Assembly (NCBI GenBank): GCA_002452405.1
Contig: DKFP01000004.1
Coordinates: forward strand, 186,001 to 250,000
Length of the DNA stretch: 64,000 nt
Direction of reading: 5' to 3'
DNA from: Deferribacteraceae bacterium UBA6793
GTDB lineage: Bacteria > Chrysiogenota > Deferribacteres > Deferribacterales > Geovibrionaceae
Part shown: piece by piece, positions 16,127 to 25,376 of the stretch
Position numbering within the stretch: position 1 is the stretch's first letter
How the letters are laid out: every line of letters starts with the position of its first letter
Translations under genes and position numbers: made by a program
The notes under the pieces: model-generated
Seen by the model: only the letters and a program-made list of their open reading frames with translations
Told to the model about the DNA's origin: nothing
The model's database searches: none

Positions 16127-17410
16127 CTATAAACTATCCTTTTCGCCGATTATTCCGGCAGACCAGAGCAGGTTCGCATACTGAACGCGGTAATCCCGCC
16201 ATGCCTGCGCAAGACGCACCTGCGCGCTGCGAAGATTATATTCTGCATCATCCACATCCAGCTTTGTCTTCACACCGTATCGATAACCTTTTTCTGCCAT
16301 ATCAAGAAGTTTTGCCGCCTCGTCCACAGTTCCGCCCGCGGCTTCGATAACTTCCGAAGACTCTTTAACACGGCTGACAGCCTGTCGCACATCCAGAGAT
16401 ACCGAATCCTCTGCCTGAAGCTGTTGTATCTTTATCTTACGCAGATCACTCTGAGCCTGAATAACCTTTCCCCTTGTTTCGAAACCATCAAAGAAGGGAA
16501 ACGACATTTTGATTCCGGCATCCCACGTTGTGAAATTTTTCGCATCGTCGCCATCCAGTTTTATGCGATTGTACGAACCCTCAAGATCAAGTCTGGGCTT
16601 ATCTCCTGCGCGGCTGACCTGCACAAGTTCCCTGTTGAAATCCACCATCAGTCTTTTGTCCAGAACCTCCGGACGGTTTGCCAGTGCGGATTTAAGCACG
16701 ATATCGTATTCCACAGCGGTAATACCTTCGGGTTTCAACTCGCCCTGCACGTCTATGTCGTAATTTATTCCCAGAATATATTTCAGGTTATCTTTGGCAA
16801 CATTAAGGTTGTTACTGTATGTAATGACATCCGGCTGAGCGTTTTTCAACGCCACACGTGCCGAAAGGACATCGTAGTCCGTCGCGGTTCCCAGTCTGTA
16901 TTTTTTTTCTGCTTCGGTAAGGTGCCTCTCACGCTGCTTAACGTTCTCCCGCGCAATGTAAAGAAGCTGTCTGGTGAGCAGAATATCAGTGAAAGCCACG
17001 GTAACATCCCGCACCGCCGCCTGTTTATAAAGCCTTAGCTGCTCGTCACCGGTTCGCAGCCCTATCTTTGCGGCACGGATGGCAGCGCCCACCTGCCCCC
17101 AAGTGAAAATTGCCTGTTTAACGGAAACTCCGCCGCTGTACTGGTTAAAAATATCTGAATTTACAGCCGAACCTGTGGAGGAATCCTTTAAGCGGGATAC
17201 TCCGCCGTTCAAGGTTGCGGTGGGCAGCGCAGCGGAACGCTCTTCAATATACACTCCCTCAAGATAAGTCATGTATTCTTTCGCCTGTTCGATGCTTTTG
17301 TTCTTTTCCATGGCGATATCTACAGCTTCTTTCAGCGTAAGAATCTTAACATCCTGCCCAAAAGCAACCAGAGGCATAATAATTATCAGCACTATCAATA
17401 TTTTTTTCAT
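16127..17410 (-). CDS. TolC-family outer-membrane efflux protein
   Basis: A 427-residue exported protein (signal peptide MKKILIVLIIIMPLVAFG) with the two repeated halves of the TolC/OEP fold; typical segments are LTLKEAVDIAMEKNKSIEQAKEYM, KKYRLGTATDYDVLSARVALKNA and MAEKGYRYGVKTKLDVDDAEYNLRSA. It forms the trimeric outer-membrane channel of a tripartite exporter. It overlaps the RND pump gene by 4 bases and is the last gene of a tetR-adaptor-pump-channel operon. Confidence 0.92.
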   Translation of the reverse strand: MKKILIVLIIIMPLVAFGQDVKILTLKEAVDIAMEKNKSIEQAKEYMTYLEGVYIEERSAALPTATLNGGVSRLKDSSTGSAVNSDIFNQYSGGVSVKQAIFTWGQVGAAIRAAKIGLRTGDEQLRLYKQAAVRDVTVAFTDILLTRQLLYIARENVKQRERHLTEAEKKYRLGTATDYDVLSARVALKNAQPDVITYSNNLNVAKDNLKYILGINYDIDVQGELKPEGITAVEYDIVLKSALANRPEVLDKRLMVDFNRELVQVSRAGDKPRLDLEGSYNRIKLDGDDAKNFTTWDAGIKMSFPFFDGFETRGKVIQAQSDLRKIKIQQLQAEDSVSLDVRQAVSRVKESSEVIEAAGGTVDEAAKLLDMAEKGYRYGVKTKLDVDDAEYNLRSAQVRLAQAWRDYRVQYANLLWSAGIIGEKDSL

Positions 17411-20400
17411 GCATGTCCTCCAAATCCGAAGAACTTTTTAATTTTCACCGCAAAATCGTCCAAAATGGCATAGACCACGGGAACCACCACAAGCGTGAGT
17501 ATCGTGGAGGTTATCAGACCGCCCACCACCGCCCTTGCCATAGGTGCCCTCATCTCTGCGCCAGCTCCTATGGCAAGCGCCAGAGGAAGCATACCGAATA
17601 TCATTGCGAGTGTTGTCATCATGATGGGACGAAATCTCGTGCGTCCTGCCTGAACAAGCGCATCCGTCCGCTCCATACCAGATGCCCGCAGATGTTTTGC
17701 ATAATCTATCAGCAATATTGCATTCTTCGTGACCAATCCCATCAGCATTATGAGACCAATTAGCGACATGATGTTTATTGTGTCGCCTGTTAGGTGCAGC
17801 ATACCGGCCATGCCGAGTATTGAGAGCGGCAGAGAGAACATTATGGCAAAAGGCTCTATGAACGATTCGAACTGCGCTGCAAGCACCAGATACACCATAA
17901 GAACCGCCAGAATGAGCGCTTCAGCCATGTATCCGAAAGATTCCGCCATATCCTCACCCTCTCCGGCAAAGGAGAATTCATAGCCAGATTCTGTCTTTAT
18001 TGTGGGTATCACATCAGTCTTAACCAGATTAACTGCTGTACCGATGGGCAGGTTGTCAAGGTTAGCCATAACGTCAACCTTACGTTCAAGGTTCTCTCTG
18101 TTTATCTGGCTCGGAGTAGTATCAATCTCGTATGATGCTATGTTTCTGAGCGTGACAAGTGAGTTTCCACCATCTTTGCTCTGTACCGCCAGCTTCAGAT
18201 TCATAAGCTGTTCAGGATCAAGTCTGTATTTTTCATCCAGCCTAACCCTGATATCAATTGCATCTCCGTCCTGCTCCTCATATGTGGACGCAACGCTGCC
18301 GCCGAAAAGCGTGCTGACCGTGTTAACGACATCCTGAGAGTTCAGCCCTATGGCTGCTGCTTTGTCCCTGTCCACCTTTATTCTGTATTCCGGAGTATCG
18401 TCCTCAAGAGAGGTGTCAATATCTACAATACCCTTTATCCTGCTCATCTTCTCTTTCATCTCTGCTGAATATTTTTTCAGCAAATCTATATCGCTGCCCT
18501 GAATGGTGACCACAAGAGGTTTGTTGGAACTGCCGAGACCGCCCGCCTCTTCTATGGACGTACGGACTCCGGCGACTGTTGAGAGCCTTTTCCTGAAATC
18601 CTGTTCAATCTCTTTCTGGCTTCTGTCCCTGTCGCTTTTAGCCACCAGCTTGACATAGAGAACCCCTTTACGCACAACACCGTTGTCACCTGCGCCTATC
18701 GTTCCATATGTGTGGTCAACCTCATTAACATCCTTCACCGATTCCAGAATGGCATTAAGCCTGTTTTCACTTTCGAATATCGAAGCGTCCGGAGCTGTGG
18801 TGAAACTTATCTGAAATTCTCCTTTGTCCTCTTCGGTCATAAAAGCAGCCTGAAGGGTAGCAAAAAGGAATATGCCGAGGAAGAATGCTCCCGTGGTAAC
18901 GAGTGCAATAGTGATCCTGTGCTGCAAAGCCCAACGCACAACGCCTTTATAACTATCCGCTATGTTATCGAAATATTTATTGAATTTATGTACCTGTCTG
19001 CCAAGCCACGTTCCCTGAGGGTTTTCAATAGCCGGGTCGTGCCAGCGCGACGACATCATGGGGTCAAGAGTGAAAGACACCAGCAGAGAGACCGCAACCG
19101 CAAACGCCACAGTTATTCCGAACGAGAAAAAGAACTTACCTACTATACCTTTCATAAAAGCGACCGGTACGAAAACCGCCATAACCGACAGTGTGGTCGC
19201 CACAACGGCAAGACCTATCTCAGCCGTACCCTCTTTTGCCGCGGTCATGTGATCCTTGCCCATTTCAACGTGACGAACAATATTTTCCCGCACAACGATT
19301 GCATCATCGATAAGCATACCTATTGCCAGTGAAAGTGCCATAAGTGTCATAACATTGAGGCTCATTCCCATAGCATAGATAGCTATAAACGCTGAGATAA
19401 CAGAAATAGGGAGCGTCAGACCCGTTATAACGGTTGAGCGCCATGAGTTTATGAAAAGAAATACTATGAGAACGGTCAGTATGCCGCCAATTATTATTGT
19501 ATGCTGAACATCAGTCAGCGAATCGCGTATCTGCTGCGAGGCGTCGCGCACAATAGTGAGCTTAACGTCTGCCGGAAGATCCTTCTCTATTTTTTTCACT
19601 CGCTCAAGAACGTCGTCAACAACCTGAACAACGTTTGCGCCGGACTGTTTTATAACATCCACAGATACGGCTGGATTCCCGTTATAAAGCGAAGCGGTTC
19701 GCTTCTCCTCTATGCCGTCAACAATGGTCGCAACCTCTGAAAGCCGGATTGGTCTGCCGTCCAGAGACGTCACGGTCATATTGTTCAGATCGTCCACATA
19801 CTCGCTCTTACCCGAAACGCGCACAGAGTATTCCCCACTCTTTTTCGTCATCCGCCCAAGAGGAGTGTTGACGTTCTCCTGTTTTATGCCGTTAACAACA
19901 GATGTCACAGAAACGCCGAGACTCTCAAGTTTCAGAGGATCAATTATGATGTTGACCTCTTTTTCGGACGCACCGATAAGGTTGACCTTACCAACGCCCT
20001 GAATGGATTCAAGACGTTTTTTTACAATTTTATCAACTATATCCGTAAGCTCTCTCTGTGAGAGAACGCTTGATTCGGCGGCAACGGACACTATGGGCAT
20101 GTCGTTGAAATCTATCTTCTGGATTATGGGTTCCTCTATATCATCCGGCAGGTCGCCCCTTATTGCACCTATCTTTGCACGTACTTCAGGGTTAACCGCG
20201 TCTATGTCCACTTCAAGTTCAAACTCAACAACCACCGTGGAAACGCCTTCCGAAGAATAGGAGTAAATCTTTTTAACTCCTGCAACAGGGTTTACCGCCT
20301 CCTCTATCTTCTTGCTGACCTCAGTTTCAACTGTCTGGGCAGATGCACCTTCATATTTAGTAACTACAGAAATAACAGGAATGTCCACGTTCGGAAACTC

Positions 20401-20505
20401 CTCAACAGACAGTCTGTTGTATGAAAATACGCCCAGCACCACCAGTGTCAGCATTATAACCGTGGCGAATACAGGACGCTTTATCGAAAGATCGGAGAGA
20501 AACAT
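17407..20505 (-). CDS. RND efflux pump, hydrophobe/amphiphile (HAE1) type
   Basis: A 1032-residue inner-membrane pump, the usual length for the AcrB/MexB group. It starts MFLSDLSIKRPVFATVIMLTLV, and the proton-relay aspartates are in MLIDDAIVV in TM4 (residues about 400). The pattern continues with two large periplasmic loops and the second helix set (AAQFESFIEPFAIMFSLPLSILG, GLVTKNAILLIDY). It exports drugs, bile-like compounds or solvents with the adaptor and channel of the same operon. Spacing to the adaptor is 9 bases and it overlaps the channel gene by 4. Confidence 0.95.
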   Translation of the reverse strand: MFLSDLSIKRPVFATVIMLTLVVLGVFSYNRLSVEEFPNVDIPVISVVTKYEGASAQTVETEVSKKIEEAVNPVAGVKKIYSYSSEGVSTVVVEFELEVDIDAVNPEVRAKIGAIRGDLPDDIEEPIIQKIDFNDMPIVSVAAESSVLSQRELTDIVDKIVKKRLESIQGVGKVNLIGASEKEVNIIIDPLKLESLGVSVTSVVNGIKQENVNTPLGRMTKKSGEYSVRVSGKSEYVDDLNNMTVTSLDGRPIRLSEVATIVDGIEEKRTASLYNGNPAVSVDVIKQSGANVVQVVDDVLERVKKIEKDLPADVKLTIVRDASQQIRDSLTDVQHTIIIGGILTVLIVFLFINSWRSTVITGLTLPISVISAFIAIYAMGMSLNVMTLMALSLAIGMLIDDAIVVRENIVRHVEMGKDHMTAAKEGTAEIGLAVVATTLSVMAVFVPVAFMKGIVGKFFFSFGITVAFAVAVSLLVSFTLDPMMSSRWHDPAIENPQGTWLGRQVHKFNKYFDNIADSYKGVVRWALQHRITIALVTTGAFFLGIFLFATLQAAFMTEEDKGEFQISFTTAPDASIFESENRLNAILESVKDVNEVDHTYGTIGAGDNGVVRKGVLYVKLVAKSDRDRSQKEIEQDFRKRLSTVAGVRTSIEEAGGLGSSNKPLVVTIQGSDIDLLKKYSAEMKEKMSRIKGIVDIDTSLEDDTPEYRIKVDRDKAAAIGLNSQDVVNTVSTLFGGSVASTYEEQDGDAIDIRVRLDEKYRLDPEQLMNLKLAVQSKDGGNSLVTLRNIASYEIDTTPSQINRENLERKVDVMANLDNLPIGTAVNLVKTDVIPTIKTESGYEFSFAGEGEDMAESFGYMAEALILAVLMVYLVLAAQFESFIEPFAIMFSLPLSILGMAGMLHLTGDTINIMSLIGLIMLMGLVTKNAILLIDYAKHLRASGMERTDALVQAGRTRFRPIMMTTLAMIFGMLPLALAIGAGAEMRAPMARAVVGGLITSTILTLVVVPVVYAILDDFAVKIKKFFGFGGHA

Positions 20506-20514
20506 CAGTTCACC

Positions 20515-21657
20515 CTATTTCCCTACGGAGACTACGTCCCCGTCCTTAATTGTAAATCCGCCGCGGGTAACGATATTATCGCCGTCTTTAAGCCCGCCCG
20601 TGATCTCCACCATTCCGTTGTAAACATGCCCCACTGCGACGTTTGTCAAATGAGCCGTGCCGTCTTTGACCACATACACCTTTGCTTTGCGTGCGGCATT
20701 GTCGTTACCCAGTATTGCCGACTGGGGCAGAAGGAAAACATTTCTTTTTTCGCCGGTAAATATCTTTGCCTTAACAAAAAAGCCTGATTTAAGGATATTT
20801 TCGTCGTTTCTGACCTCTATATTCACCTTCACAGACCTGTCAGCAGCGTCCACCTGCGGGTTAACATGTGCAACCTTACCCTCTATAACCTTTTCAGGAA
20901 ACGCGTCAACTGTGAACTCAACGCGGCTTCCAACACCCACCCCGGCTATATCCACCGTGGGAATGCTGACGTTCAGATCGTAAATACTTTCATCTATGAT
21001 GCTGAAAAGAGCCGAACTGTTATCACCGCCAGCCATATCTCCTACGTTTGCATTTCTTGTCGCGATGGTACCGGAAATAGGAGCGGTTATCTCAGCCTTA
21101 GCCAAACGAATGGAAGCCTGTCTGTAATCTTCCTGAGCCGCCGCAATCTGCGCCTGTGCAGAAGCCACGCGGGCTCTTGCAGCCGCCATATCCGTATTTG
21201 CGTCGTCAAGCTGTTGCTGGGTGGCAAGCCCTGCCTGTTTCAGATTCTGCATCCTCGCAAGCTCTCTGTCCGCACGGTTAAGGTAAGTCTGCGCCTCAAG
21301 ATAAGCCGCCCGTGCATTCTCAGCCGCCGCCTTCGCCCGCGCCGCCGTTGCCGCTATCTCATCCGAGTCTATCCGCGCCAGAAGTTCGCCCTTCCTGACC
21401 TTAACCCAGTCTTTGACATAGACCTCGCGGACTTTGCCAGAAACTTCGGAGCGAACCTCCGCGCTGTATTTAGCAGTAAGATTTCCTGTGGCATCGACAT
21501 AGCTTTCAACCGTCTGCGCTTTCACAACAGATGTTTCCACCGCGATACCGCCATCGGCATTAACTTCCTGTACTTTTTCCTGTTTTCTGCCGGATAAAAA
21601 AGCGATAACAGCCACAACAACAACCGCAGTGGCAATATAAATAAGTTTTTTCTTCAT
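20515..21657 (-). CDS. RND efflux periplasmic adaptor subunit
   Basis: A 380-residue membrane fusion protein with an N-terminal membrane anchor (IYIATAVVVVAVIAFLSG). The lipoyl halves are seen as TAKYSAEVRSEVSGKVREV and ITAPISGTIATRNANVGDM, separated by an Ala-rich coiled-coil hairpin (residues about 95-190), then beta-barrel and membrane-proximal parts. It links the pump with the outer-membrane channel. It starts 11 bases after the tetR gene and ends 9 bases before the pump gene. Confidence 0.94.
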   Translation of the reverse strand: MKKKLIYIATAVVVVAVIAFLSGRKQEKVQEVNADGGIAVETSVVKAQTVESYVDATGNLTAKYSAEVRSEVSGKVREVYVKDWVKVRKGELLARIDSDEIAATAARAKAAAENARAAYLEAQTYLNRADRELARMQNLKQAGLATQQQLDDANTDMAAARARVASAQAQIAAAQEDYRQASIRLAKAEITAPISGTIATRNANVGDMAGGDNSSALFSIIDESIYDLNVSIPTVDIAGVGVGSRVEFTVDAFPEKVIEGKVAHVNPQVDAADRSVKVNIEVRNDENILKSGFFVKAKIFTGEKRNVFLLPQSAILGNDNAARKAKVYVVKDGTAHLTNVAVGHVYNGMVEITGGLKDGDNIVTRGGFTIKDGDVVSVGK

Positions 21658-21668
21658 AACCTAAAACC

Positions 21669-22259
21669 TCAGTTTCTTATCAATACTTTATCAAAAATCT
21701 TGTCAACCAGTCTCTGCAAGTCGTCCACCGACATTTTTATTGAACACTCTATAACTCTGGTATCAAAACAAAAAAACAACACGGACAGTAAGATTGTCGT
21801 AAAATCTTCTACTCCCATATCCTCCAGTTCACCGTTTTCTATGCCGGTTTTAAGCATAAAAGTTACCTTATTTGCCATGCGGATATGGAACTCTTCAAAA
21901 TCAATGTGTGGAGCACCCTGCGGCGGTCCATAGACCATGGCATGTATCAGCCGGACATACTCCACCTTCTGTTCCTGAACATCCAGCAGTTCTCTGAACA
22001 TCATTAAAATAGTGTCTTTTGCGGGAGTTCCCGGCGTGGGGTACCGCTCCATTATCTCTTCGAACTCAACAAACGACTCTTTCATAATTTCTGTATATAT
22101 GCCGGCTTTATTTTTGAAGTAGTAATAGAGCATGGGCTTTGTGACCTTTGCCTCCTGCACTATCATACTGACAGAGGTTGCCGCATAGCCTTTTGAAACA
22201 AAAAGATTCAAAGCTGCGGTCAGCAGTCTGTTCCTTGCGTCATCTTTTGGAATTTCCAT
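21669..22259 (-). CDS. TetR/AcrR-family repressor of the efflux operon
   Basis: A 196-residue DNA-binding regulator. The N-terminal helix-turn-helix is LLTAALNLFVSKGYAATSVSMIVQEAKVTKPMLYYYFKNKAGIY (residues about 11-54), read here in pieces: FVSKGYAATSVSMI and KPMLYYYFKNK. The C-terminal part is the ligand-binding helical core. It is the first gene of the efflux operon, and a palindrome lies 10 bases before its start, so autorepression relieved by an efflux substrate is expected. Confidence 0.92.
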   Translation of the reverse strand: MEIPKDDARNRLLTAALNLFVSKGYAATSVSMIVQEAKVTKPMLYYYFKNKAGIYTEIMKESFVEFEEIMERYPTPGTPAKDTILMMFRELLDVQEQKVEYVRLIHAMVYGPPQGAPHIDFEEFHIRMANKVTFMLKTGIENGELEDMGVEDFTTILLSVLFFCFDTRVIECSIKMSVDDLQRLVDKIFDKVLIRN

Positions 22260-22269
22260 ATGCTCACCT

Positions 22270-22291
22270 GTTTACCTACCTATAGGTAAAC
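22270..22291. promoter_or_regulatory. Palindromic operator before the tetR-efflux operon
   Basis: GTTTACCT (22270-22277) and AGGTAAAC (22284-22291) are perfect 8-bp inverted arms. A second perfect palindrome, TACCTATAGGTA (22277-22288), overlaps it. The position just before the repressor gene fits an autoregulatory TetR operator. Confidence 0.75.
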
Positions 22292-22347
22292 ACCATAAAT
22301 ATGCGTATGTCAAGTGGATAGTTTGAGTGGAAAATGTGTAGAAATTG

Positions 22348-23793
22348 TCAGGCTGTTCTGATTGTGTTGGAGCCGCAGCTTTTCGCTTCAGCCAAAGCGC
22401 TTTCCGCGCGGAAGGTCATGCTCGCCTCTGTTTCATATTCGGCACGGTACGAAATCCCTGCGCAAATCTGAACTGTTTCGTTTTCCGCAAGTTTAAGAAG
22501 TCTTGCGTCGGTGTTCACGGCTTCCAGAATCTTCATAGCGATCTGATTCGCCCCTCCGGCATCAAGGTTGATTATGACCATGAATTCGTCGCCGTTCCAT
22601 CTTACAACAGTGCTCTCCGCACCGGCTTCTTCTTTTATAATAGCTGCCGTGCGCTCAAGTATCATATCCGCGCAGATATGTCCGTATCTGTCGTTTATAC
22701 CTTTAAAGTCGTCCACATCGAACAAGATCGTCGAAAACTCTTTGGACTCTGCCGCATGATTATTGAACCTTCGGATAAATTCCTGTCTGTTAAAACAACC
22801 GATAAGTGAATCGACGGAGGCTTCTCCTTCGAGCCTGCTGTGGTAATAGTTGATGACAGTGATGATTACGCCAAGTATAAGAAGGGTCAGAATGAACCCT
22901 ATCATGGTGTTCTTGATAAAGTTCTGCCATATGGTTTTCAGAGCGGAATTCTGGTTCTGAACAACCAGAAGAAACCAGTTCAGCTCGGGAATATATCTCG
23001 AAGTCAGAAGCATATGCCCGTTCTTTCCGTCATATTCAAAATTGCCTGAAACATAGGACACCTGTAAAATCTGAGGCGCAATCTCGCCTATACCCGGCGC
23101 TTTTCTTATGTTCGGCTCGGTTATCTCCGTATTTCTGGCGCTTACCTGAATATTTCCGTCCTGATCGACAAGATATATATCTCTGTCATACCGCACCTGA
23201 TATTCTGACAGCAGGTTCTTTATTCGTTCAAGTTCCAATCCAACGCCTGTTACGCCAAGAAGTCTATGGTCATAATCATGCACCCTGTGGTTGATGAAAA
23301 TGGTCATTATATTGCGTTCAGCCTGATTTGTGTCAACGGTCAGCTCATAGGGTTCGTGTTTTGAGATGAAATTGTAATACCACTGGTCGCGATCGTTATC
23401 TTTTGATACTTTTTTGAGGATACCGTCGTAATAGTAATAATTTCCGGTTGTTTCCGAAACAAAAAAGGACGTGAAAAAATCGTATTTATGCTTTATATGG
23501 GTGAGGTATTTCTCTATCTGTTCTGTGTTCTTTTCGCCGCCTATCGCCCAGTCTTTTACAAAGGTGTCGTTAGCCATCAGCGATGATATGAAGATTGGAC
23601 GCATAAGATCGCGCTGTATCTCTGAATAGATATTGTCTCTTGTGAGCGGCAAAGAAGTGTTTATGATGCTGCTGCGCAGTGAATCTTTCGCAGCCTGATA
23701 GCTGACAATGTTTGTTATAAAATAACCAGAAAACAGCAGTATGCTGATAAATACGAACAGATAAAATCTATTCATAAGTTTCTTTCCTGTCAT
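22348..23793 (-). CDS. Membrane diguanylate cyclase (Cache-GGDEF)
   Basis: A 481-residue inner-membrane protein. One TM near the N-terminus, a periplasmic Cache-type sensor (residues about 40-270, with DRDQWYYNFISKHEP and RDIYLVDQDGNIQVSAR), a second TM, then a GGDEF domain (DSLIGCFNRQEFI, FDVDDFKGINDRYGH). The signature loop reads RWNGDEFMV, with Asn in place of the first Gly; variants of this position can be active, so activity is uncertain. The ATG at 23793 follows a GGAGAAG site; a TTG at 23817 is less likely. It makes cyclic di-GMP in response to a small-molecule ligand (inference). Confidence 0.88.
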   Translation of the reverse strand: MTGKKLMNRFYLFVFISILLFSGYFITNIVSYQAAKDSLRSSIINTSLPLTRDNIYSEIQRDLMRPIFISSLMANDTFVKDWAIGGEKNTEQIEKYLTHIKHKYDFFTSFFVSETTGNYYYYDGILKKVSKDNDRDQWYYNFISKHEPYELTVDTNQAERNIMTIFINHRVHDYDHRLLGVTGVGLELERIKNLLSEYQVRYDRDIYLVDQDGNIQVSARNTEITEPNIRKAPGIGEIAPQILQVSYVSGNFEYDGKNGHMLLTSRYIPELNWFLLVVQNQNSALKTIWQNFIKNTMIGFILTLLILGVIITVINYYHSRLEGEASVDSLIGCFNRQEFIRRFNNHAAESKEFSTILFDVDDFKGINDRYGHICADMILERTAAIIKEEAGAESTVVRWNGDEFMVIINLDAGGANQIAMKILEAVNTDARLLKLAENETVQICAGISYRAEYETEASMTFRAESALAEAKSCGSNTIRTA

Positions 23794-23903
23794 CTTCTTC
23801 TCCGGGGCATTCCGCAATAATAATTAAAATATAGCTGTTTAACTATTGTACATTAAATAAATAAAAACAACAGTAAAAGATACAAATTTTATCAAATTTA
23901 ATA

Positions 23904-23921
23904 GGGGGCTTTTACGCCCCT
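23904..23921 (-). terminator. Hairpin at the end of the DUF1330 gene
   Basis: GGGGC and GCCCC around a six-base loop, overlapping the stop codon at 23912, followed by an AT-rich stretch on the minus strand. A short stem, so only a probable terminator. Confidence 0.5.
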
Positions 23922-24199
23922 TCAAACATTATAACCCTGTAATCCGCACCGAGAAATCTATGCGCACGGGCTTTTTTGTATTCTTCGCTGTTATACCAAG
24001 CGAGCGCTTCCTGTCTTGTTGGAAACTCCAGAAGAACCGTACCCAGTGCCTGTGCACCCTCCAGTGTCTCAATCTCACCGTAGGCAGCCAGTTTTTTCAT
24101 GTTCCGTCCGGCGGCCGCGGCAGATACGAGTTTTCCGTACTGCTCAATCTCAGCGTTATCCCTTACTTTTTCTTTAATAAAAATGATGTAATACGACAT
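23912..24199 (-). CDS. DUF1330-family protein
   Basis: A 95-residue cytoplasmic protein with a ferredoxin-like dimeric alpha/beta-barrel look: start MSYYIIFIKEKVRDNAEIEQY, middle VLLEFPTRQEALAWYNSEEYKKA, end DYRVIMFEGA. The EFPTRQEALAWYNSEEY segment is the signature of DUF1330. Members are of unknown function and may be oxygenase- or isomerase-like. It starts 10 bases after the Fic-like gene on the same strand, so the two are likely co-transcribed. Confidence 0.88.
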   Translation of the reverse strand: MSYYIIFIKEKVRDNAEIEQYGKLVSAAAAGRNMKKLAAYGEIETLEGAQALGTVLLEFPTRQEALAWYNSEEYKKARAHRFLGADYRVIMFEGA

Positions 24200-24209
24200 G
24201 TCTATACTC

Positions 24210-25202
24210 CTATATCCTGAGTTTATCTGTTCTCAGGTCAAAATCCTCATGGGTATACCATTCCCTACCCTTTTTCACAGCTATGAAATCTCCTCTCTCC
24301 GCAAGTTTCCTGAGATTAAGTATCGAAAGTCCGGTCTTTATGTCAGAAAGCGGTTTGAGAACGTATCCGCTCTCTTTAACAAGTATAGCGCTGATATAAA
24401 TATCCAGACTGTCGGAAAGCAGCTCCGCAAAAATATCGACCATCTTTCCGGCGGTTATTTCATGCAGCTTTGCCGGAATATTATGATATGATTGGGGTAA
24501 ATTAAGCGTGAACCCCATCTGTTCTTTAAATTCCGTAACTGCGACAGAATAAGCCCTGACATCGTCCTCTTCGCCCTTGATGGAGACCGCAGGAAGACCG
24601 CACGCAATCAAAATATAATTGGTCAGTATGCGCCCCACGCGGCTGTTTCCCTCTTCCATGGGGCAAACAGACTCAAAGTAACATATCTGGTTAGCAATGA
24701 ACGTTAAAAAATCTTTTATATTAAGATCGCCCCTGCGATAATTTTCAGTTTTTTCACGTATGTAGTCAATATACATATCAATAACCAGCGGTACATCCAC
24801 AAAATCCGGCGCATTTGTTCCATCGGAAAGAACCGGATTGTCCCTGCGCATCCCTGGATAGAGCTTCTCTTCAGCCAGTAAAAGCCCGTTCAGCTTCCTG
24901 AAATCCTCGAAAGAGAACGAAAAAGTACCTTTTACCTTATCAGCATACGCCTTATCATAATAGGCGATTGCCGCTTTATGGTATGAAAGCAGCCTTATCC
25001 CGTTCGGAGAATGAGGCTTTTCTTTATGTATAAGAATAGCTTCCGCCTCTTTAAGCTGGATGTAAAGACCATCCGCCATTATGGAACTGCGCGCTTCATC
25101 AGTAAGGATACCGCCCCATTCTGCTTTATGGGTTGCCGCTCGTGATATTCCACCCAGCTTATTCAGTATCTTTATGCGCTTTTCCAGAAGTCCGTATAAC
25201 AT
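24210..25202 (-). CDS. Fic-fold protein with degenerate active site
   Basis: A 330-residue protein whose core resembles Fic-domain proteins: a helical bundle leading to VCPMEEGNSRVGR and then ILTNYILIACGLP. In active Fic AMP-transferases this loop is HPFxxGNGRxxR; here the catalytic His is Cys180, Phe is Met182 and the second Gly of GNG is Ser, so AMP transfer is unlikely. The C-terminus (NLRKLAERGDFIAVKKGREWYTH) looks like a winged-helix part. The start at 25202 has a GGTGGAG site; an in-frame extension to 25343 would add a TM-like segment and lacks one. Confidence 0.7.
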   Translation of the reverse strand: MLYGLLEKRIKILNKLGGISRAATHKAEWGGILTDEARSSIMADGLYIQLKEAEAILIHKEKPHSPNGIRLLSYHKAAIAYYDKAYADKVKGTFSFSFEDFRKLNGLLLAEEKLYPGMRRDNPVLSDGTNAPDFVDVPLVIDMYIDYIREKTENYRRGDLNIKDFLTFIANQICYFESVCPMEEGNSRVGRILTNYILIACGLPAVSIKGEEDDVRAYSVAVTEFKEQMGFTLNLPQSYHNIPAKLHEITAGKMVDIFAELLSDSLDIYISAILVKESGYVLKPLSDIKTGLSILNLRKLAERGDFIAVKKGREWYTHEDFDLRTDKLRI

Positions 25203-25376
25203 ACTCCACCATAAAAGTTTAATAATACAATATAATATGCAGTTTATAATTATCCACAATACAAAAATAAGCACAGCAGCATCAACACAATTAACACCCA
25301 TCTTTAACACAAGAAACCCAACACATTCCACACTGTTTATCAAGTATCATTCGTCATCAAGCGGAGGTTTTTGTTA

